Source: Armatimonadota bacterium | GTDB taxonomy: Bacteria > Armatimonadota > Zipacnadia > Zipacnadales > JABUFB01 | Assembly: GCA_013314775.1 (NCBI GenBank) | Contig: JABUFB010000008.1 | Span: forward strand, 62,001 to 126,000 | Direction of reading: 5' to 3' | DNA length: 64,000 nucleotides | Shown: piece after piece, positions 9,064-18,867 of the stretch | How positions within the stretch are numbered: position 1 is the stretch's first letter | How the letters are laid out: each line of letters begins with the position of its first letter | Notes under the pieces: model-generated | Told to the model about the DNA's origin: nothing | Databases searched by the model: none | Seen by the model: the letters and a program-made list of their open reading frames with translations, nothing else | Program-made: the position numbers and the translations under genes

Positions 9064-9103
9064 AGGCGAAGCAAAGCGCGTTGCCTGAAGAAGGGGCGGG
9101 ACA

Positions 9104-9135
9104 GCCGGGCGCGAGGACAACGCTTCACGCCCGGC
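9104..9135. terminator. Hairpin between convergent genes
   Basis: Perfect 8-bp stem GCCGGGCG (9104-9111) with CGCCCGGC (9128-9135) and a 16-nt loop, in the gap between the convergent prepilin-like gene and the dehydrogenase at 9151. It has no T tract; probably a bidirectional terminator. Confidence 0.45.
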
Positions 9136-9150
9136 GATCATATCCTGGGT

Positions 9151-10146
9151 CTACAGCGGGAAGGTGATCCCCTTCCGGGCGCTCGCCCGGGCTTTGAGCA
9201 CCACCTCAGTCATACGGAAACAGTCTTCCGCCGGCACGTCGCAGGCACACTCGCCCTGTACGCTCCGGACGAAGTTGACAAACTGCTGTTCCGGCGCGCT
9301 GGGCAGTTCCAGCTCAATCTCACCTTTCTCGGCGTCGATGAGCGTCACCCGATTCCCGCAGGCAGTGGACTCGATGACACCCCTGTTTCCAGCCACTCGG
9401 ATCCGGTCGTCACCATGGGTGGGCGCTGCAGCGGGACGGCAGTAGTCCAGGCGTGCCGAGGCTGTGCCACCATTGTCCAGTTTGCAGAGCACCTGTCCCT
9501 GGTCCTCCATGTCGCGCATGTCCGGGTGCGCCACGTTCGAGCAGTACCCGAAGACCTCCGTGAACTCCCGGCCAGTGCACCAGCGAATGCAGTCCAGCGC
9601 GTGAATCCCGATGAAGGGGATGATCCCGCTGAAAGTAGCGCTGTTGCGCTGCCACTCCGGCCGGTTCCCCAGGCGATAAGACTTCTGGAACGTCGCCATG
9701 CAGACCTCACCAATGCCGCCATCAGCAATGACTTGGCGCACCAGGCGATATGCAGGCTCAAAGCGCATCGTGAGCAGCATCGACAGGTGAGTGCCATTTT
9801 CTTCCACCGCGCGCCGGACATCCGCAAGGTCCGGAAGAGCATTTACGAGCGGCTTTTCGCACAGGCAGTGAATACCCTTACTGGCCGCAGCGATCAGGAT
9901 CTGATGGCGCTCGCTGTCCACCCCGGCTTCGCCGAGAATATCGATCTCTTCATTCTCCAGCATCTCGCGCCAGTCAGTGTAGGTGCGAGTGTTCGCGTTC
10001 GCGCATGGCCAGCTGGGTACGCTGGCCAGGGACTCGGGGTTGTCGTCGGACACTGCAACAAGCGCCGCTCCCTCAATCAGCGGAATGCCGCTTGTGATCG
10101 TGCCCTGGTGGCCCTTGAGGCCGGCGATGGCGACTTTCAGTGACAT
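9151..10146 (-). CDS. Gfo/Idh/MocA family oxidoreductase
   Basis: A 331-aa NAD(P)-dependent sugar dehydrogenase of the Gfo/Idh/MocA family. The N-terminal Rossmann strand reads VAIAGLKGHQG, an atypical version of the G-x-G-x-x-G loop. The family signature CEKPL is present (Glu97-Lys98-Pro99), followed by the C-terminal alpha/beta domain with GIHALDCIRW in the substrate region. The ATG at 10146 has AGAGGAG seven bases upstream, so the longer frame to 10191 is not used. It lies 91 bp behind the propeller gene at 10238 on the same strand and may act on the sugar released there. The substrate is unknown. Confidence 0.88.
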   Translation of the reverse strand: MSLKVAIAGLKGHQGTITSGIPLIEGAALVAVSDDNPESLASVPSWPCANANTRTYTDWREMLENEEIDILGEAGVDSERHQILIAAASKGIHCLCEKPLVNALPDLADVRRAVEENGTHLSMLLTMRFEPAYRLVRQVIADGGIGEVCMATFQKSYRLGNRPEWQRNSATFSGIIPFIGIHALDCIRWCTGREFTEVFGYCSNVAHPDMRDMEDQGQVLCKLDNGGTASARLDYCRPAAAPTHGDDRIRVAGNRGVIESTACGNRVTLIDAEKGEIELELPSAPEQQFVNFVRSVQGECACDVPAEDCFRMTEVVLKARASARKGITFPL

Positions 10147-10237
10147 GAATAGGTTCTCCTCTGTTACGCTCGTTACGTCGCTGCAGCACAATTCCGCGCA
10201 GGGCAGGAGATACCTGCCCCTCGAATGATATGCCTGG

Positions 10238-11722
10238 CTACCTGCGGGCCACGAACTCGAATGCGTACAGCTTCGCCGAACGCATAACGAAGCACAGGCG
10301 AACCGGTTTCCCCGCGAAGCCCGAGACGTCCGGACTCCCGGCCCACGTCACGGTTCGAGACGGGTTGTTGGCATAGATAACATCGCAATCATCCGGCGTG
10401 AAGCCCGGGATCGGTCGGCCGCCGGCGTCCAGAAGTCCCACTCGGCAGCCGCCCAGTGCGGAGCAGTCGATGTTGAGGACGAGCCGCTCCCCCTCGAACT
10501 TCACGGGGGGCGTCACGAAGATCCCACCCGTGAAGTCAGCGTCCACCGATACAAACCCGTCGATCCGCTGACGCAAGGCACAGATGGAGCCGAAGCGCTT
10601 TTTCGCGCGCCGGGTCTCGGCGCCTTTTCCGTGGCTGATCTCATACCCGCCATAGTACTGGTAGAGCCAGTTGCCTCGTCGGACGAGGCCCACCGCCATG
10701 TAGAGCCGCTGGGAATCAACTTCATCCGGCATGCCCAGAGACACATACGGCCGTCTTTCGGGCCGATGGAACTCCACTCCGTCACGGCTCACAGCAAGCT
10801 GGATGTCCAGCAGACCATCATTGGGCGGCGGGGGATGGTGCATGTACGGGCTTGGGAACATGAAGTACACGCTCTGGGCGAAGGGATACTCCACCGCCGC
10901 GGGATTGTAGTGGTCCGACTCAACAGGGTCGAGTTCGTCATACCCGAAGGCTGTAGGGAACTCCCGGGTCGGCACCGGGATCTTGTCGCGCCCCCACACG
11001 AAGTAGGCATCCTCCCCGAGGCTCTCGTAGGGCCAGGGCTGGAGGATGTCGTCGGTCTCGATGCGCCCTATCTTGCGCAAGGGGTCCCATTTGCGCAGGT
11101 AGGCCACATACTTGCCCCTCTGGCGGTCCCAGGCGGCCTGATTCGCGGTATCCGGAGCGATATCCAGCACCCGCGGTCCCTGGTTCCAGTGAATGCCGTC
11201 AGCAGACGTATGGCAGACGATGCCGCCTTCCACCGGATCGGGCCACTTGTGCATGGCGACCATCTTGAACCGTTCTTCCGGCCTGCCGTGCGGGTCCAGG
11301 AAGACCACGGTTTCATGTACATCGGTCATAACAACGTTGTTATCGGAGCTACCCCCGACGTCACAAACGCGCAAGGTCGGACGTTCCCAGCGCAGGCCGT
11401 CTTCCGACAGCGCCAGGCAGACATTGGCAGTGTCGTCGAAGTTCTCGCATCGGTAATACAGTCGAAACTCTCCCTCGTACTCGATGACCGAGGCGCAGAA
11501 GCCCATGGACATTTCCCAGGGCGCTTCGGGACGCAGCACCGGCCCCAGCTTCACGGCCGGGTTCATCTGCAGTCTGACGCCCCGGCAACACTGGACAAAC
11601 CGATCATCGATGAAAAGCTGTCTCTGCGAACCCACCTCAAGCGCCTCGCAAGGCCGCATACCCGTGGGCAGGTCCTGCGGGCCGGTGACGATGCCGGTGA
11701 GATCGCGGTTGGGGCTCGACAT
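10238..11722 (-). CDS. Five-bladed beta-propeller protein (GH32/GH43-like)
   Basis: A 494-aa protein with the repeats of a glycosidase-type propeller: LFIDDRFV, EGEFRLYYRCE, CLALSEDGLRWERP, HTSADGIHWNQGP, LDIQLAVSRDGVEFHRP. The recurring Ser-x-Asp-Gly-x-x-W/F pattern is shared with GH32, GH43 and GH117-type enzymes. No signal peptide is seen and I cannot name the catalytic residues, so the family number is open. ATG 11722 follows AGGAGG by six bases. It is transcribed with the dehydrogenase at 9151 and divergently from the secreted hydrolase at 11840 across 117 bp. Likely role: processing an oligosaccharide inside the cell before oxidation, by inference. Confidence 0.75.
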   Translation of the reverse strand: MSSPNRDLTGIVTGPQDLPTGMRPCEALEVGSQRQLFIDDRFVQCCRGVRLQMNPAVKLGPVLRPEAPWEMSMGFCASVIEYEGEFRLYYRCENFDDTANVCLALSEDGLRWERPTLRVCDVGGSSDNNVVMTDVHETVVFLDPHGRPEERFKMVAMHKWPDPVEGGIVCHTSADGIHWNQGPRVLDIAPDTANQAAWDRQRGKYVAYLRKWDPLRKIGRIETDDILQPWPYESLGEDAYFVWGRDKIPVPTREFPTAFGYDELDPVESDHYNPAAVEYPFAQSVYFMFPSPYMHHPPPPNDGLLDIQLAVSRDGVEFHRPERRPYVSLGMPDEVDSQRLYMAVGLVRRGNWLYQYYGGYEISHGKGAETRRAKKRFGSICALRQRIDGFVSVDADFTGGIFVTPPVKFEGERLVLNIDCSALGGCRVGLLDAGGRPIPGFTPDDCDVIYANNPSRTVTWAGSPDVSGFAGKPVRLCFVMRSAKLYAFEFVARR

Positions 11723-11839
11723 TGGTGCCTCCTGAAAGACGTGTCGGTCTGCGGAACAGCTGGGTATTCCGCAGCGGCCCGGGTTCTCCTGCCAAATCCG
11801 TGGGAGGGCAAGGCCCGGCGTACGAGGAAGCTGACGAGC

Positions 11840-12769
11840 ATGTCACTCACACACGCCCGGACATGGCAGCCACCGATAGCCGCCCGCATGCCAGGAGCAA
11901 TCGCCCTCATGTTCGCATTCTGCCTGCCGACGCTCTGCGTGGCCGCTGAAGCCCCAGAGCTCAAGACCTTTACGCTCTGGCAACTCAAAGAACAGACGCG
12001 CACCCAGATGATGTCGTATGTCATTCGCACACAGACCGGGAAGGTCATCGTCATCGACGGCGGCACGGCGGGGGATGCGAAGCACCTGGCAGAGCACATC
12101 GCCGGTCTTGGCAACCACGTGTCGTTGTGGATTCTGACCCACCCGCACAGCGACCACACAGACGCTCTGGTATCCATCCTCCAGTCGCCCGGGGAGATGC
12201 GGATCGACGGCATCTACGCCTCCATGCCCGAAAGGGAATGGGTGAAGACATACGCCAATGCTGAGGAGTGGCGGGTGTACGAGCGCACTTGCGCGGTGTT
12301 CGAGAAGACAGGGCGAGCGCCCGCCGAACTGGAACTCGGGCAGGAGTTTCTTATCGACGGAGTGCGCATTGAGATTCTGGGCATCAAGAACCCCGAGATC
12401 ACTGCGAACTCCATCAACAACCAGAGCGTCATCCTGAAGGTCACCGGAGCGGACCGAAGCATCCTTTTCACTGGCGATCTCGGCAGAGAGGGCGGGCGCA
12501 AAGCTCTTGCAGGCCCCTATGCCGACAGACTCCACGCCGACTATATCCAGATGGCGCACCACGGGCAAAATGGGGTCGAAGAGGCCTTCTACCAGCATGT
12601 TGGGGCTAATGGCTGTCTTTGGCCAACGCCGATCTGGCTCTGGAACAATGACACTGGCGCAGGCAAGGGTTCCGGCCCTTGGAAGACCCTGGAAGTGCGG
12701 GCCTGGATGGAGAAGCTGCCCATCAAGCGGCATTATGTGACCTGTCTGGATGGCGAGTTGATTGAGTGA
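11840..12769 (+). CDS. Secreted metallo-beta-lactamase-fold hydrolase
   Basis: A 309-aa MBL-fold metal hydrolase. The first ~37 residues form a signal peptide with a hydrophobic core (ALMFAFCLPTLCVA) ending near AAEA. The metal motif HPHSDHTD gives His101, His103, Asp105 and His106; ILFTGDLG and MAHHGQNG supply the later Asp and His ligands. This pattern is closest to ComEC-type and related phosphodiesterase-like MBL proteins, but without membrane domains. GAGGAAG nine bases upstream of ATG 11840 fixes the start; the open frame back to 10631 is antisense to the propeller gene and is not real. The substrate is unknown. Confidence 0.85.
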   Translation: MSLTHARTWQPPIAARMPGAIALMFAFCLPTLCVAAEAPELKTFTLWQLKEQTRTQMMSYVIRTQTGKVIVIDGGTAGDAKHLAEHIAGLGNHVSLWILTHPHSDHTDALVSILQSPGEMRIDGIYASMPEREWVKTYANAEEWRVYERTCAVFEKTGRAPAELELGQEFLIDGVRIEILGIKNPEITANSINNQSVILKVTGADRSILFTGDLGREGGRKALAGPYADRLHADYIQMAHHGQNGVEEAFYQHVGANGCLWPTPIWLWNNDTGAGKGSGPWKTLEVRAWMEKLPIKRHYVTCLDGELIE

Positions 12770-12966
12770 CGGCGCTCCAAGGGCCCGTTGCTTCCTCTGC
12801 GCCGACACCGCACCGTTGGGAATGAAGGCATTCGGCGAGCCCCCTGCAAGCCGTGGTGCTCTTCCATCGCCCTCTCCATTGTGCTATGATTGCCGCTCCG
12901 CCGGAGCCGTCCTTCGGCCGTGAGTAACCACGCCACTTTCCACACGTCAAACCGTCCGAGGTCGCT

Positions 12967-15288
12967 ATGAACGAAGCACATATCAGCCGAATTGCCGAGG
13001 AACTCAGCCTGCGCGCCAACCAGGTGCGCGCCACTGCCGACCTTCTCTCCGAGGGCGCAACTGTACCCTTCATCTCCCGGTATCGCAAGGAAGCCACCGA
13101 CAGCCTGGACGAGGTGGCTGTGGCCGCAATTCGCGACCGTCTCGAGCAGCTCGCCGAACTCGATTCCCGGCGCGAAGCGATTCTCAAGTCCCTGGAGGAG
13201 CGCGAACTCCTCACCGACGACTTGCGCGACCGGCTCAATGCCGCCGAGACCCTCGCGGTGCTGGAAGACATCTACCTGCCATATCGGCCCAAGCGCAGAA
13301 CACGGGCGACCATCGCCCGTGAGCGGGGTCTGGAACCGCTGGCCGATCTGATCTTCGCCCAGGGGGACATTGACATCGTGGCCGAAGCGCTGGCCTTCGT
13401 GGACCCCGACAAGGAGGTCAATGATGTTGAGGAAGCACTGGCCGGGGCCCGAGATATCATCGCGGAGAGAGTGAACGAGGACGAGATCGCCCGGGCCACG
13501 ATGCGCAGGCTTTTCGCGGAGAAGGCTACCCTGCGCTCCCGGGTTATCCCCGGTAAGGAAGAAGAAGGAGCAAAGTATCGCGACTACTTCGAATGGGAAG
13601 AAAACCTCGCGCAGGCGCCATCACACCGTGTCCTGGCAATGCGCCGCGGCGAAGACGAGGGCATTCTTTCGCTGCGCGTCAGCCCGCCGGAGGAGCAGGC
13701 CCTGGCTATGCTGCGCTCCCAGTTCGTAACCGGAGAAGGCGCTGCCTCCGAGCAGGTGCGACTGGCAGTGGAAGACAGCTACAAGCGACTGCTGTCGCTG
13801 TCCATGGAGACCGAAGCGCGCATGGAAAGCAAGCGCCGGGCCGATGAGGAAGCGATCCAGGTGTTTGCCGGGAATCTGCGGCAGCTTCTTCTCGCGCCGC
13901 CGCTGGGACAGAAAGCGGTGCTTGCACTGGACCCTGGATTCCGCACCGGCTGCAAGCTGGTCTGCCTCGACCGCCAGGGCAAGCTCCTGTACAACGATAC
14001 GATCTTTGTCACTCAGTCGGACCGCCAGAGACAGGTGGCCGCCGAGATGGTGCGGGCCCTGTGCGAGAGGCACGGTGTGGAGGCTATCGCCATCGGAAAT
14101 GGCACCGCAAGCCGGGAGACCGAGAGCTTCGTGCGCAGTCTGGATCTTCCCGAGAGCATCGCCTGTGTGATGGTGGATGAGAGCGGCGCGTCGATCTATT
14201 CTGCGTCGGAAGTGGCCCGGGAGGAGTTCCCCGAACACGACGTCACCGTGCGGGGATCAGTGTCCATTGGCCGCCGGCTCATGGATCCCCTCGCCGAACT
14301 GGTCAAGATCGACCCCAAGTCTATCGGAGTGGGCCAGTATCAGCACGATGTGGACCAGGCCGCGCTGCGCAAAGCCCTGGATGACGTGGTGATTAGCTGC
14401 GTCAACGCTGTCGGGGTGGAGGTCAACACCGCCAGCAAACAACTTCTGTCCTACGTGTCCGGCCTGGGACCAAAGCTTGCCCAGGCGATCGTGGATTACC
14501 GCAATGAAAATGGGGCGTTCAGCTCCCGGCGCGACCTGCTCAAGGTTCCGCGCCTGGGCCCCAAAGCTTTCGAGCAGTGTGCCGGGTTCCTGCGCATCCG
14601 GGACGGTGAGAATCCCCTGGATGCCAGCGCAGTGCATCCGGAAAGCTACCCCATCGTGGAGCGTATGGCGAAGGACCTGGGCTGCGACATCCGGGAACTG
14701 ATGCGCGATCCCGAAATCCGCAGCAGGATCAAGCTGGACGACTACGTGACTGAAACCTTTGGGATGCCAACCCTGCAGGACATCCTGCAGGAGCTTGCCA
14801 AACCAGGCCGCGACCCCCGTGAGCGTTTCGAGGCGTTCCAGTATGCCGACGGGATCGAGCAGCTGGAAGACCTGCAGCCGGGAATGACCTTGCCGGGGAT
14901 CGTCACGAACATTACGAAGTTCGGGGTGTTCGTGGATGTGGGCGTGCACCAGGACGGTCTCGTGCACATCAGCCAGCTTGCAGATCACTTCGTGAAGGAT
15001 CCCAACGATGTGGTGAAGCTGCGCCAGCACGTGAAAGTGAAGGTGCTGGAAGTGGACCTGGAGCGGGGCCGTATTGCCCTGACAATGCGCGCGAATCCGG
15101 AAGCTCCTGTGGGAAAGCCGGCGCCCGAGAAGCGCACAGCGCAGGAATCCAGGTCCGCTCCGCGCCAGGGCGGCAATTCCTTCGGTGGCCGCAAGTCGGA
15201 TCGTCGCGAGAAGCCCCAGAAGCCCGAACGCGGCCCCGACACAGCTCTGGGCAAGGCACTTCTAGATGCACTGAAAAAAGGCGGGTAG
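12967..15288 (+). CDS. tex: Tex family transcription accessory/RNA-binding protein
   Basis: A 773-aa Tex protein, a cytoplasmic nucleic-acid-binding factor related to the core of eukaryotic Spt6. Order: N-terminal helical Tex domain (ATVPFISRYRKEATDSLDE near residue 30), YqgF/RNase H-like domain at about 320-450 (VLALDPGFRTGCKL), helix-hairpin-helix repeats at about 490-560 (YVSGLGPKLAQAIVDYR, LLKVPRLGPKAFEQCAG) and an S1 domain at about 637-712 (GVFVDVGVHQDGLVHIS). It ends in a basic Pro/Gly-rich tail. The length is normal for Tex. A possible -10 TATGAT lies at 12885-12890. A strong hairpin at 15314 ends the unit. Confidence 0.97.
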   Translation: MNEAHISRIAEELSLRANQVRATADLLSEGATVPFISRYRKEATDSLDEVAVAAIRDRLEQLAELDSRREAILKSLEERELLTDDLRDRLNAAETLAVLEDIYLPYRPKRRTRATIARERGLEPLADLIFAQGDIDIVAEALAFVDPDKEVNDVEEALAGARDIIAERVNEDEIARATMRRLFAEKATLRSRVIPGKEEEGAKYRDYFEWEENLAQAPSHRVLAMRRGEDEGILSLRVSPPEEQALAMLRSQFVTGEGAASEQVRLAVEDSYKRLLSLSMETEARMESKRRADEEAIQVFAGNLRQLLLAPPLGQKAVLALDPGFRTGCKLVCLDRQGKLLYNDTIFVTQSDRQRQVAAEMVRALCERHGVEAIAIGNGTASRETESFVRSLDLPESIACVMVDESGASIYSASEVAREEFPEHDVTVRGSVSIGRRLMDPLAELVKIDPKSIGVGQYQHDVDQAALRKALDDVVISCVNAVGVEVNTASKQLLSYVSGLGPKLAQAIVDYRNENGAFSSRRDLLKVPRLGPKAFEQCAGFLRIRDGENPLDASAVHPESYPIVERMAKDLGCDIRELMRDPEIRSRIKLDDYVTETFGMPTLQDILQELAKPGRDPRERFEAFQYADGIEQLEDLQPGMTLPGIVTNITKFGVFVDVGVHQDGLVHISQLADHFVKDPNDVVKLRQHVKVKVLEVDLERGRIALTMRANPEAPVGKPAPEKRTAQESRSAPRQGGNSFGGRKSDRREKPQKPERGPDTALGKALLDALKKGG

Positions 15289-15313
15289 CCAGGACGCCTG
15301 GCGCGAACTCGAG

Positions 15314-15356
15314 AAAGCCTCCCGGCAGGTGCTCTGTCGCTTGTCCGGGAGGCTTT
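15314..15356. terminator. Bidirectional terminator between tex and phoU
   Basis: Perfect 12-bp inverted repeat AAAGCCTCCCGG (15314-15325) and CCGGGAGGCTTT (15345-15356) with a 19-nt loop, between the convergent tex and phoU genes. The A/T ends give short U runs in both directions. Confidence 0.8.
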
Positions 15357-15381
15357 GCTTTGGGGAACCGGTTCGCCGCAG

Positions 15382-16059
15382 CTAACCTTCAGGCGTCAAC
15401 CGTCCGGTCTCCATGTAGACGACACGTTCGCCCACGTTGACCGTGTGGTCGCCGATGCGCTCGAGATAGCGGGCCACGAAGAGCAACTGGGTCGCCTGAA
15501 AGACATAGCGCGGGTCCTGGCGCATGTGTTCCATGAGCTGTTCGGTCACCCGCTTGAAGATGATGTCCACGGCTTCATCATCATCCGCGAGGGATCGTGC
15601 CGATTCAACGTCTCGATCCACGAAGGCGTTGATGGCTTTGCGGAGCATGTCGGCCACGAGGCGGGCCATTTCGGGGATGTCCTCGAGAGGCCAGTAAAGC
15701 GGCTCCCCGCGCAACTTGCGCGCGACCTTGGCAATATCCTTTGAGTAGTCGCCGATTCGTTCCAGGTCCGTGGCGATGCGGATTGCAGCGGTGATCTCGC
15801 GCAAGTCCCGGGCCATGGGCTGCTGAAGAGCGAGCAGGTTGATGGCCAGTTCCTCAATGCCGTAGTTCAGGGCATCAGAAACATCATCGCTGAGGCGAAC
15901 CTCTTCGGCGAGTTCAGGATTATTCTCCTGTAACGCCTCCATCCCGCGAGAAAGCATGCCATCCACGAAGGTCGCCATCTCCAGCACCATCTCACGCAAG
16001 CGCGCCAGCTTCTCCCGGTACTCCGACCGGATCGGCAGACCATTGCCGCTAGTAACCAT
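15382..16059 (-). CDS. phoU: Phosphate transport regulator PhoU
   Basis: A 225-aa all-helical PhoU with the duplicated family repeat: ATDLERIGDYSKDIAKVA in the first half and ARYLERIGDHTVNVGERVVY in the second, each carrying the E/D-x-x-x-D metal-cluster pattern. PhoU links the Pst transporter to the PhoR-PhoP system and dampens Pho signalling when phosphate is plentiful. The ATG at 16059 overlaps the pstB stop (TAATG), so translation is coupled; the longer frame to 16293 lies inside pstB. Last gene of the pst operon. Confidence 0.96.
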   Translation of the reverse strand: MVTSGNGLPIRSEYREKLARLREMVLEMATFVDGMLSRGMEALQENNPELAEEVRLSDDVSDALNYGIEELAINLLALQQPMARDLREITAAIRIATDLERIGDYSKDIAKVARKLRGEPLYWPLEDIPEMARLVADMLRKAINAFVDRDVESARSLADDDEAVDIIFKRVTEQLMEHMRQDPRYVFQATQLLFVARYLERIGDHTVNVGERVVYMETGRLTPEG

Positions 16060-16889
16060 TATCCGAACCTTCCCTGAACGTAATCTTCCGTGCGTTTGTC
16101 TGCGGGAGCCTTGAAGATCTTTGAAGTCTCGTCGAACTCCACGAGCTCTCCCAGGAGAAAGAAACCAGTCTTCTGGGAGACGCGCGCTGCCTGGTACATA
16201 TTGTGTGTCACAATAATGACAGTGTAATCTTGTTTCAGTTGCGTCATTAGCTCCTCGATGCGGAAGGTAGCATTGGGGTCGAGAGCTGAGCAAGGCTCAT
16301 CCATCAGGATCACTTCCGGCTGCACAGCCATCACGCGGGCAATGCACAGGCGCTGCTGTTGGCCGCCGGAAAGGGAAAACGCCGACTGGTGCAGCTTGTC
16401 CTTCACCTCGTCCCAAAGAGCGGCTCCTCGCAGGGTATTCTCCACGATCTCCGCGAGCCGAGACCTGTTCCGCTCTCCATGCAGGCGCGGACCGTATGCG
16501 ATGTTGTCGAAGATGGACATGGGGAAGGGGTTGGGCTGCTGGAACACCATTCCCACACGTTTGCGCAATTCCACGGCGTCCACGCGCCGGTCATAGATAT
16601 CGACGCCGTCCATCAAGAGCCTGCCCTCGACGCGAACCCCCTCCAGCACGTCATTCATGCGGTTCAGGCAGCGCAGGAATGTGGACTTTCCACAACCAGA
16701 TGGTCCGATGAGCGCGGTGATCTGGCGCTCCGGGATGTCCATGCTGACGCCCTTGAGCGCATGGAACTTGCCGTAGTAGACGCTTAGTTCCTGGGCGGAA
16801 AGCTTGATAACCGGCGCTGTCGATGCCTCGGCCGTACGGGATCGAGTGACGTCGTGTGTTGCCTGTATCTCCGGCGTCCGCGCCGCCAT
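16059..16889 (-). CDS. pstB: Phosphate ABC transporter ATPase PstB
   Basis: A 276-aa ABC ATPase that energises phosphate import through PstCA. It contains Walker [10 protein letters not shown], the phosphate-family Q-loop [15 protein letters not shown], the signature [14 protein letters not shown] and Walker [24 protein letters not shown] and [13 protein letters not shown] are specific to PstB. ATG 16889 starts one base after the pstA stop; the longer frame to 16955 lies within pstA. The N-terminal ~30 residues (Thr/Arg/Ala-rich) are an extension beyond the usual start of the domain. Confidence 0.97.
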   Translation of the reverse strand: MAARTPEIQATHDVTRSRTAEASTAPVIKLSAQELSVYYGKFHALKGVSMDIPERQITALIGPSGCGKSTFLRCLNRMNDVLEGVRVEGRLLMDGVDIYDRRVDAVELRKRVGMVFQQPNPFPMSIFDNIAYGPRLHGERNRSRLAEIVENTLRGAALWDEVKDKLHQSAFSLSGGQQQRLCIARVMAVQPEVILMDEPCSALDPNATFRIEELMTQLKQDYTVIIVTHNMYQAARVSQKTGFFLLGELVEFDETSKIFKAPADKRTEDYVQGRFG

Positions 16890-16890
16890 A

Positions 16891-17820
16891 TCAGACCCTC
16901 TTCTTGCGCAAGTAAGTGCGCATAGCAACAGCAATGATGTTGAACCCCAGGACAATGGTCAGCAGCACCAGAGCAACGCCCCATTTCAGTTCATCGGGGG
17001 CGGTGGGAAGCTGAGTTGCGATGGCAAACAGGTGATACGGCAGGGCCATGAAGGGCTTGAACAGCGCGTCATGGGCACCGGGCATGCTGGACATGTAGAA
17101 GACAGCGCCCGTGAGCAGAATCGGTGCGGTCTCACCCGCCGCGCGTCCGATCGCCAGAACGAGACCCGTCAGTATCCCTGGCATGGCATTAGGCAGCACG
17201 ATTCGCCAGATGGTCTGCCACTTGGTGGCCCCGAGTGCCAGACTCGCGTGGCGCTGGTGCTGGGGCACCTGGCGCAGGGCTTCCTCAGTGGTGGTGATGA
17301 TCATCGGAAGCACCAGCAGGGCCAGGGTCGCCGCACCGGCGAGAAGGCAACTGCGGGAGTATTCGTGGGGGTCGAGATTGAACGCGTTGATGATTGCGGG
17401 CATGACCACCATCACGAAAACACCCATCCCGAATAGACCGTAGACGATGGATGGGACCCCCGCAAGGTTCATGATTGCGATGCGGATCGCGCGTACCAGC
17501 AGGCCCTGTTTCGCGTACTCACTCAGGTACACTGCGCCCAGCACACCCACTGGCACCGCAAAGACCATGGTCACCAGGACGAGACCGACCGATCCCGCGA
17601 TGGCTGGGAAGATCCCCCCTGCAGTCATGCCGTCCTTGGGCATGCCGGTCAGAAACTCCACGCTGACCACGGAGCCACCCTTTGCGACAACAAACCACAC
17701 TATCAGGATCGCGGGCACCACGATTGACAGCGCCAGCAGGCCCAGGCAGCCGAAGGCCAGCGACTGATTCACTCGCTGTGCACGTCCTCGAGATGTTGCG
17801 AAGGGGCGCGCTTCGGTCAC
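16891..17820 (-). CDS. pstA: Phosphate ABC transporter permease PstA
   Basis: A 309-aa inner-membrane permease with six predicted helices (first at about residues 20-45) and the cytoplasmic coupling loop [32 protein letters not shown] broken over the EAA motif region. The segment [34 protein letters not shown] is typical of PstA. The GTG at 17820 starts one base after the pstC stop. It forms the channel with PstC. Confidence 0.95.
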   Translation of the reverse strand: MTEARPFATSRGRAQRVNQSLAFGCLGLLALSIVVPAILIVWFVVAKGGSVVSVEFLTGMPKDGMTAGGIFPAIAGSVGLVLVTMVFAVPVGVLGAVYLSEYAKQGLLVRAIRIAIMNLAGVPSIVYGLFGMGVFVMVVMPAIINAFNLDPHEYSRSCLLAGAATLALLVLPMIITTTEEALRQVPQHQRHASLALGATKWQTIWRIVLPNAMPGILTGLVLAIGRAAGETAPILLTGAVFYMSSMPGAHDALFKPFMALPYHLFAIATQLPTAPDELKWGVALVLLTIVLGFNIIAVAMRTYLRKKRV

Positions 17821-17821
17821 T

Positions 17822-18772
17822 TCAGCGGGTCTCCACGTGCTTCTGGGAATTGGTCACATAGTCCGCGGCAGTGTTCACAGCAAAAGTGATCAGAAACAAC
17901 AGGACGCCCAGCATGAACAGGGCATGGTAATGCTCGGTCTGATGCGCCGTCTCGCCCATTTCGGCGGCGATGGTGGCGGTCATGGTACGGACCGGACGAA
18001 ACAGGCCGTTCGTAAGTTTCGGGATTACCGGCGAATTGCCGGTGACCATCAGCACCGTCATCGTCTCGCCCACGACGCGCCCGATGCCCAGCATGATTGC
18101 CGCGATGATGCCTGACCGGGCGGCAGGGAGCGTCACCGTGATGATGGTCTGCCAGCGCGTTGCCCCGAGAGCCCAGGAGCCCATGCGATAGGATCGGGGC
18201 ACTGCATTCAAAGCGTCCTCGGAAATGGACACGATGGTGGGAAGAGTCATCAGTGCGAGCATGATTGCCCCCGTGATCGCCGCCATCCCCGTAGGCATGT
18301 TGAGGGCGCTCTGAAGCCATTCGGGCCCTGGGATGGCATCACCGACCGAGTTCGCTGCGCCCTTTACCCAGGAACCCAGAAGCATAAGGCCCACGAAGCC
18401 GAACACCACGGACGGAATCGCAGCAAGTATCTCGACGATTGGTTTTACTACCTCGCGCACGGAAGACGGGGCCACTTCGGACAGGAATGCCGCACAGGCC
18501 ACGCCCAGAGGAATGGCGATGACCAGCGCCGCGGCGGTGACCAGAAAGCTGCCCAGGATCAGGGGCAGGAACCCGAACTTCGCGGGAGTCGATGTAGGCC
18601 GCCACTCCTGGCCGCTGATCAACTCACCCAGGGTGGTTGTGCGCAGAATCGGGAGGGCGTCCTTGAGTAGGAAGACAAGGATCAGGATGACGAAGATGAT
18701 GGAAGCCACGCCGGCGAACTTGATCGCGGCTTCAATCACAGCTTCCCATGTCCGCCGCAGATTGCGTCTCAT
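17822..18772 (-). CDS. pstC: Phosphate ABC transporter permease PstC
   Basis: A 316-aa permease with an N-terminal membrane helix (FAGVASIIFVILILVFLL), a periplasmic loop with LISGQEWRPTSTPAKFGFLP, and the coupling segment EDALNAVPRSYRMGSWALGATRWQ. ILAAIPSVVFGFVGL and GRVVGETMTVLMVTGN are characteristic of PstC. I chose ATG 18772; the ribosome site is weak, and an upstream start at 18811 would fall inside the pstS-pstC hairpin region. It is 95 bp behind pstS. Confidence 0.95.
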   Translation of the reverse strand: MRRNLRRTWEAVIEAAIKFAGVASIIFVILILVFLLKDALPILRTTTLGELISGQEWRPTSTPAKFGFLPLILGSFLVTAAALVIAIPLGVACAAFLSEVAPSSVREVVKPIVEILAAIPSVVFGFVGLMLLGSWVKGAANSVGDAIPGPEWLQSALNMPTGMAAITGAIMLALMTLPTIVSISEDALNAVPRSYRMGSWALGATRWQTIITVTLPAARSGIIAAIMLGIGRVVGETMTVLMVTGNSPVIPKLTNGLFRPVRTMTATIAAEMGETAHQTEHYHALFMLGVLLFLITFAVNTAADYVTNSQKHVETR

Positions 18773-18803
18773 CCGAAGGAGCCCTGCTTTCCTTTCTTGG
18801 CAC

Positions 18804-18839
18804 AGCGGCACTGGCCGGCGTTGGGCGGCCAGTGCCGCT
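18804..18839 (-). promoter_or_regulatory. Intercistronic hairpin between pstS and pstC
   Basis: Perfect 13-bp inverted repeat AGCGGCACTGGCC (18804-18816) and GGCCAGTGCCGCT (18827-18839) with a 10-nt loop, in the 95-bp gap between pstS and pstC, with no T tract. In pst operons such elements usually protect the pstS 3' end or attenuate read-through, so the binding protein is made in excess over the permease. Confidence 0.65.
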
Positions 18840-18867
18840 TCAGGTCAGGTATACGCGGCAAGGACCA

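Noticed and set aside
10631-11839. Upstream two-fifths of the long plus-strand frame ending at 12769
   Set aside because: It lies antisense to the beta-propeller gene; a signal peptide and ribosome site mark ATG 11840 as the real start.
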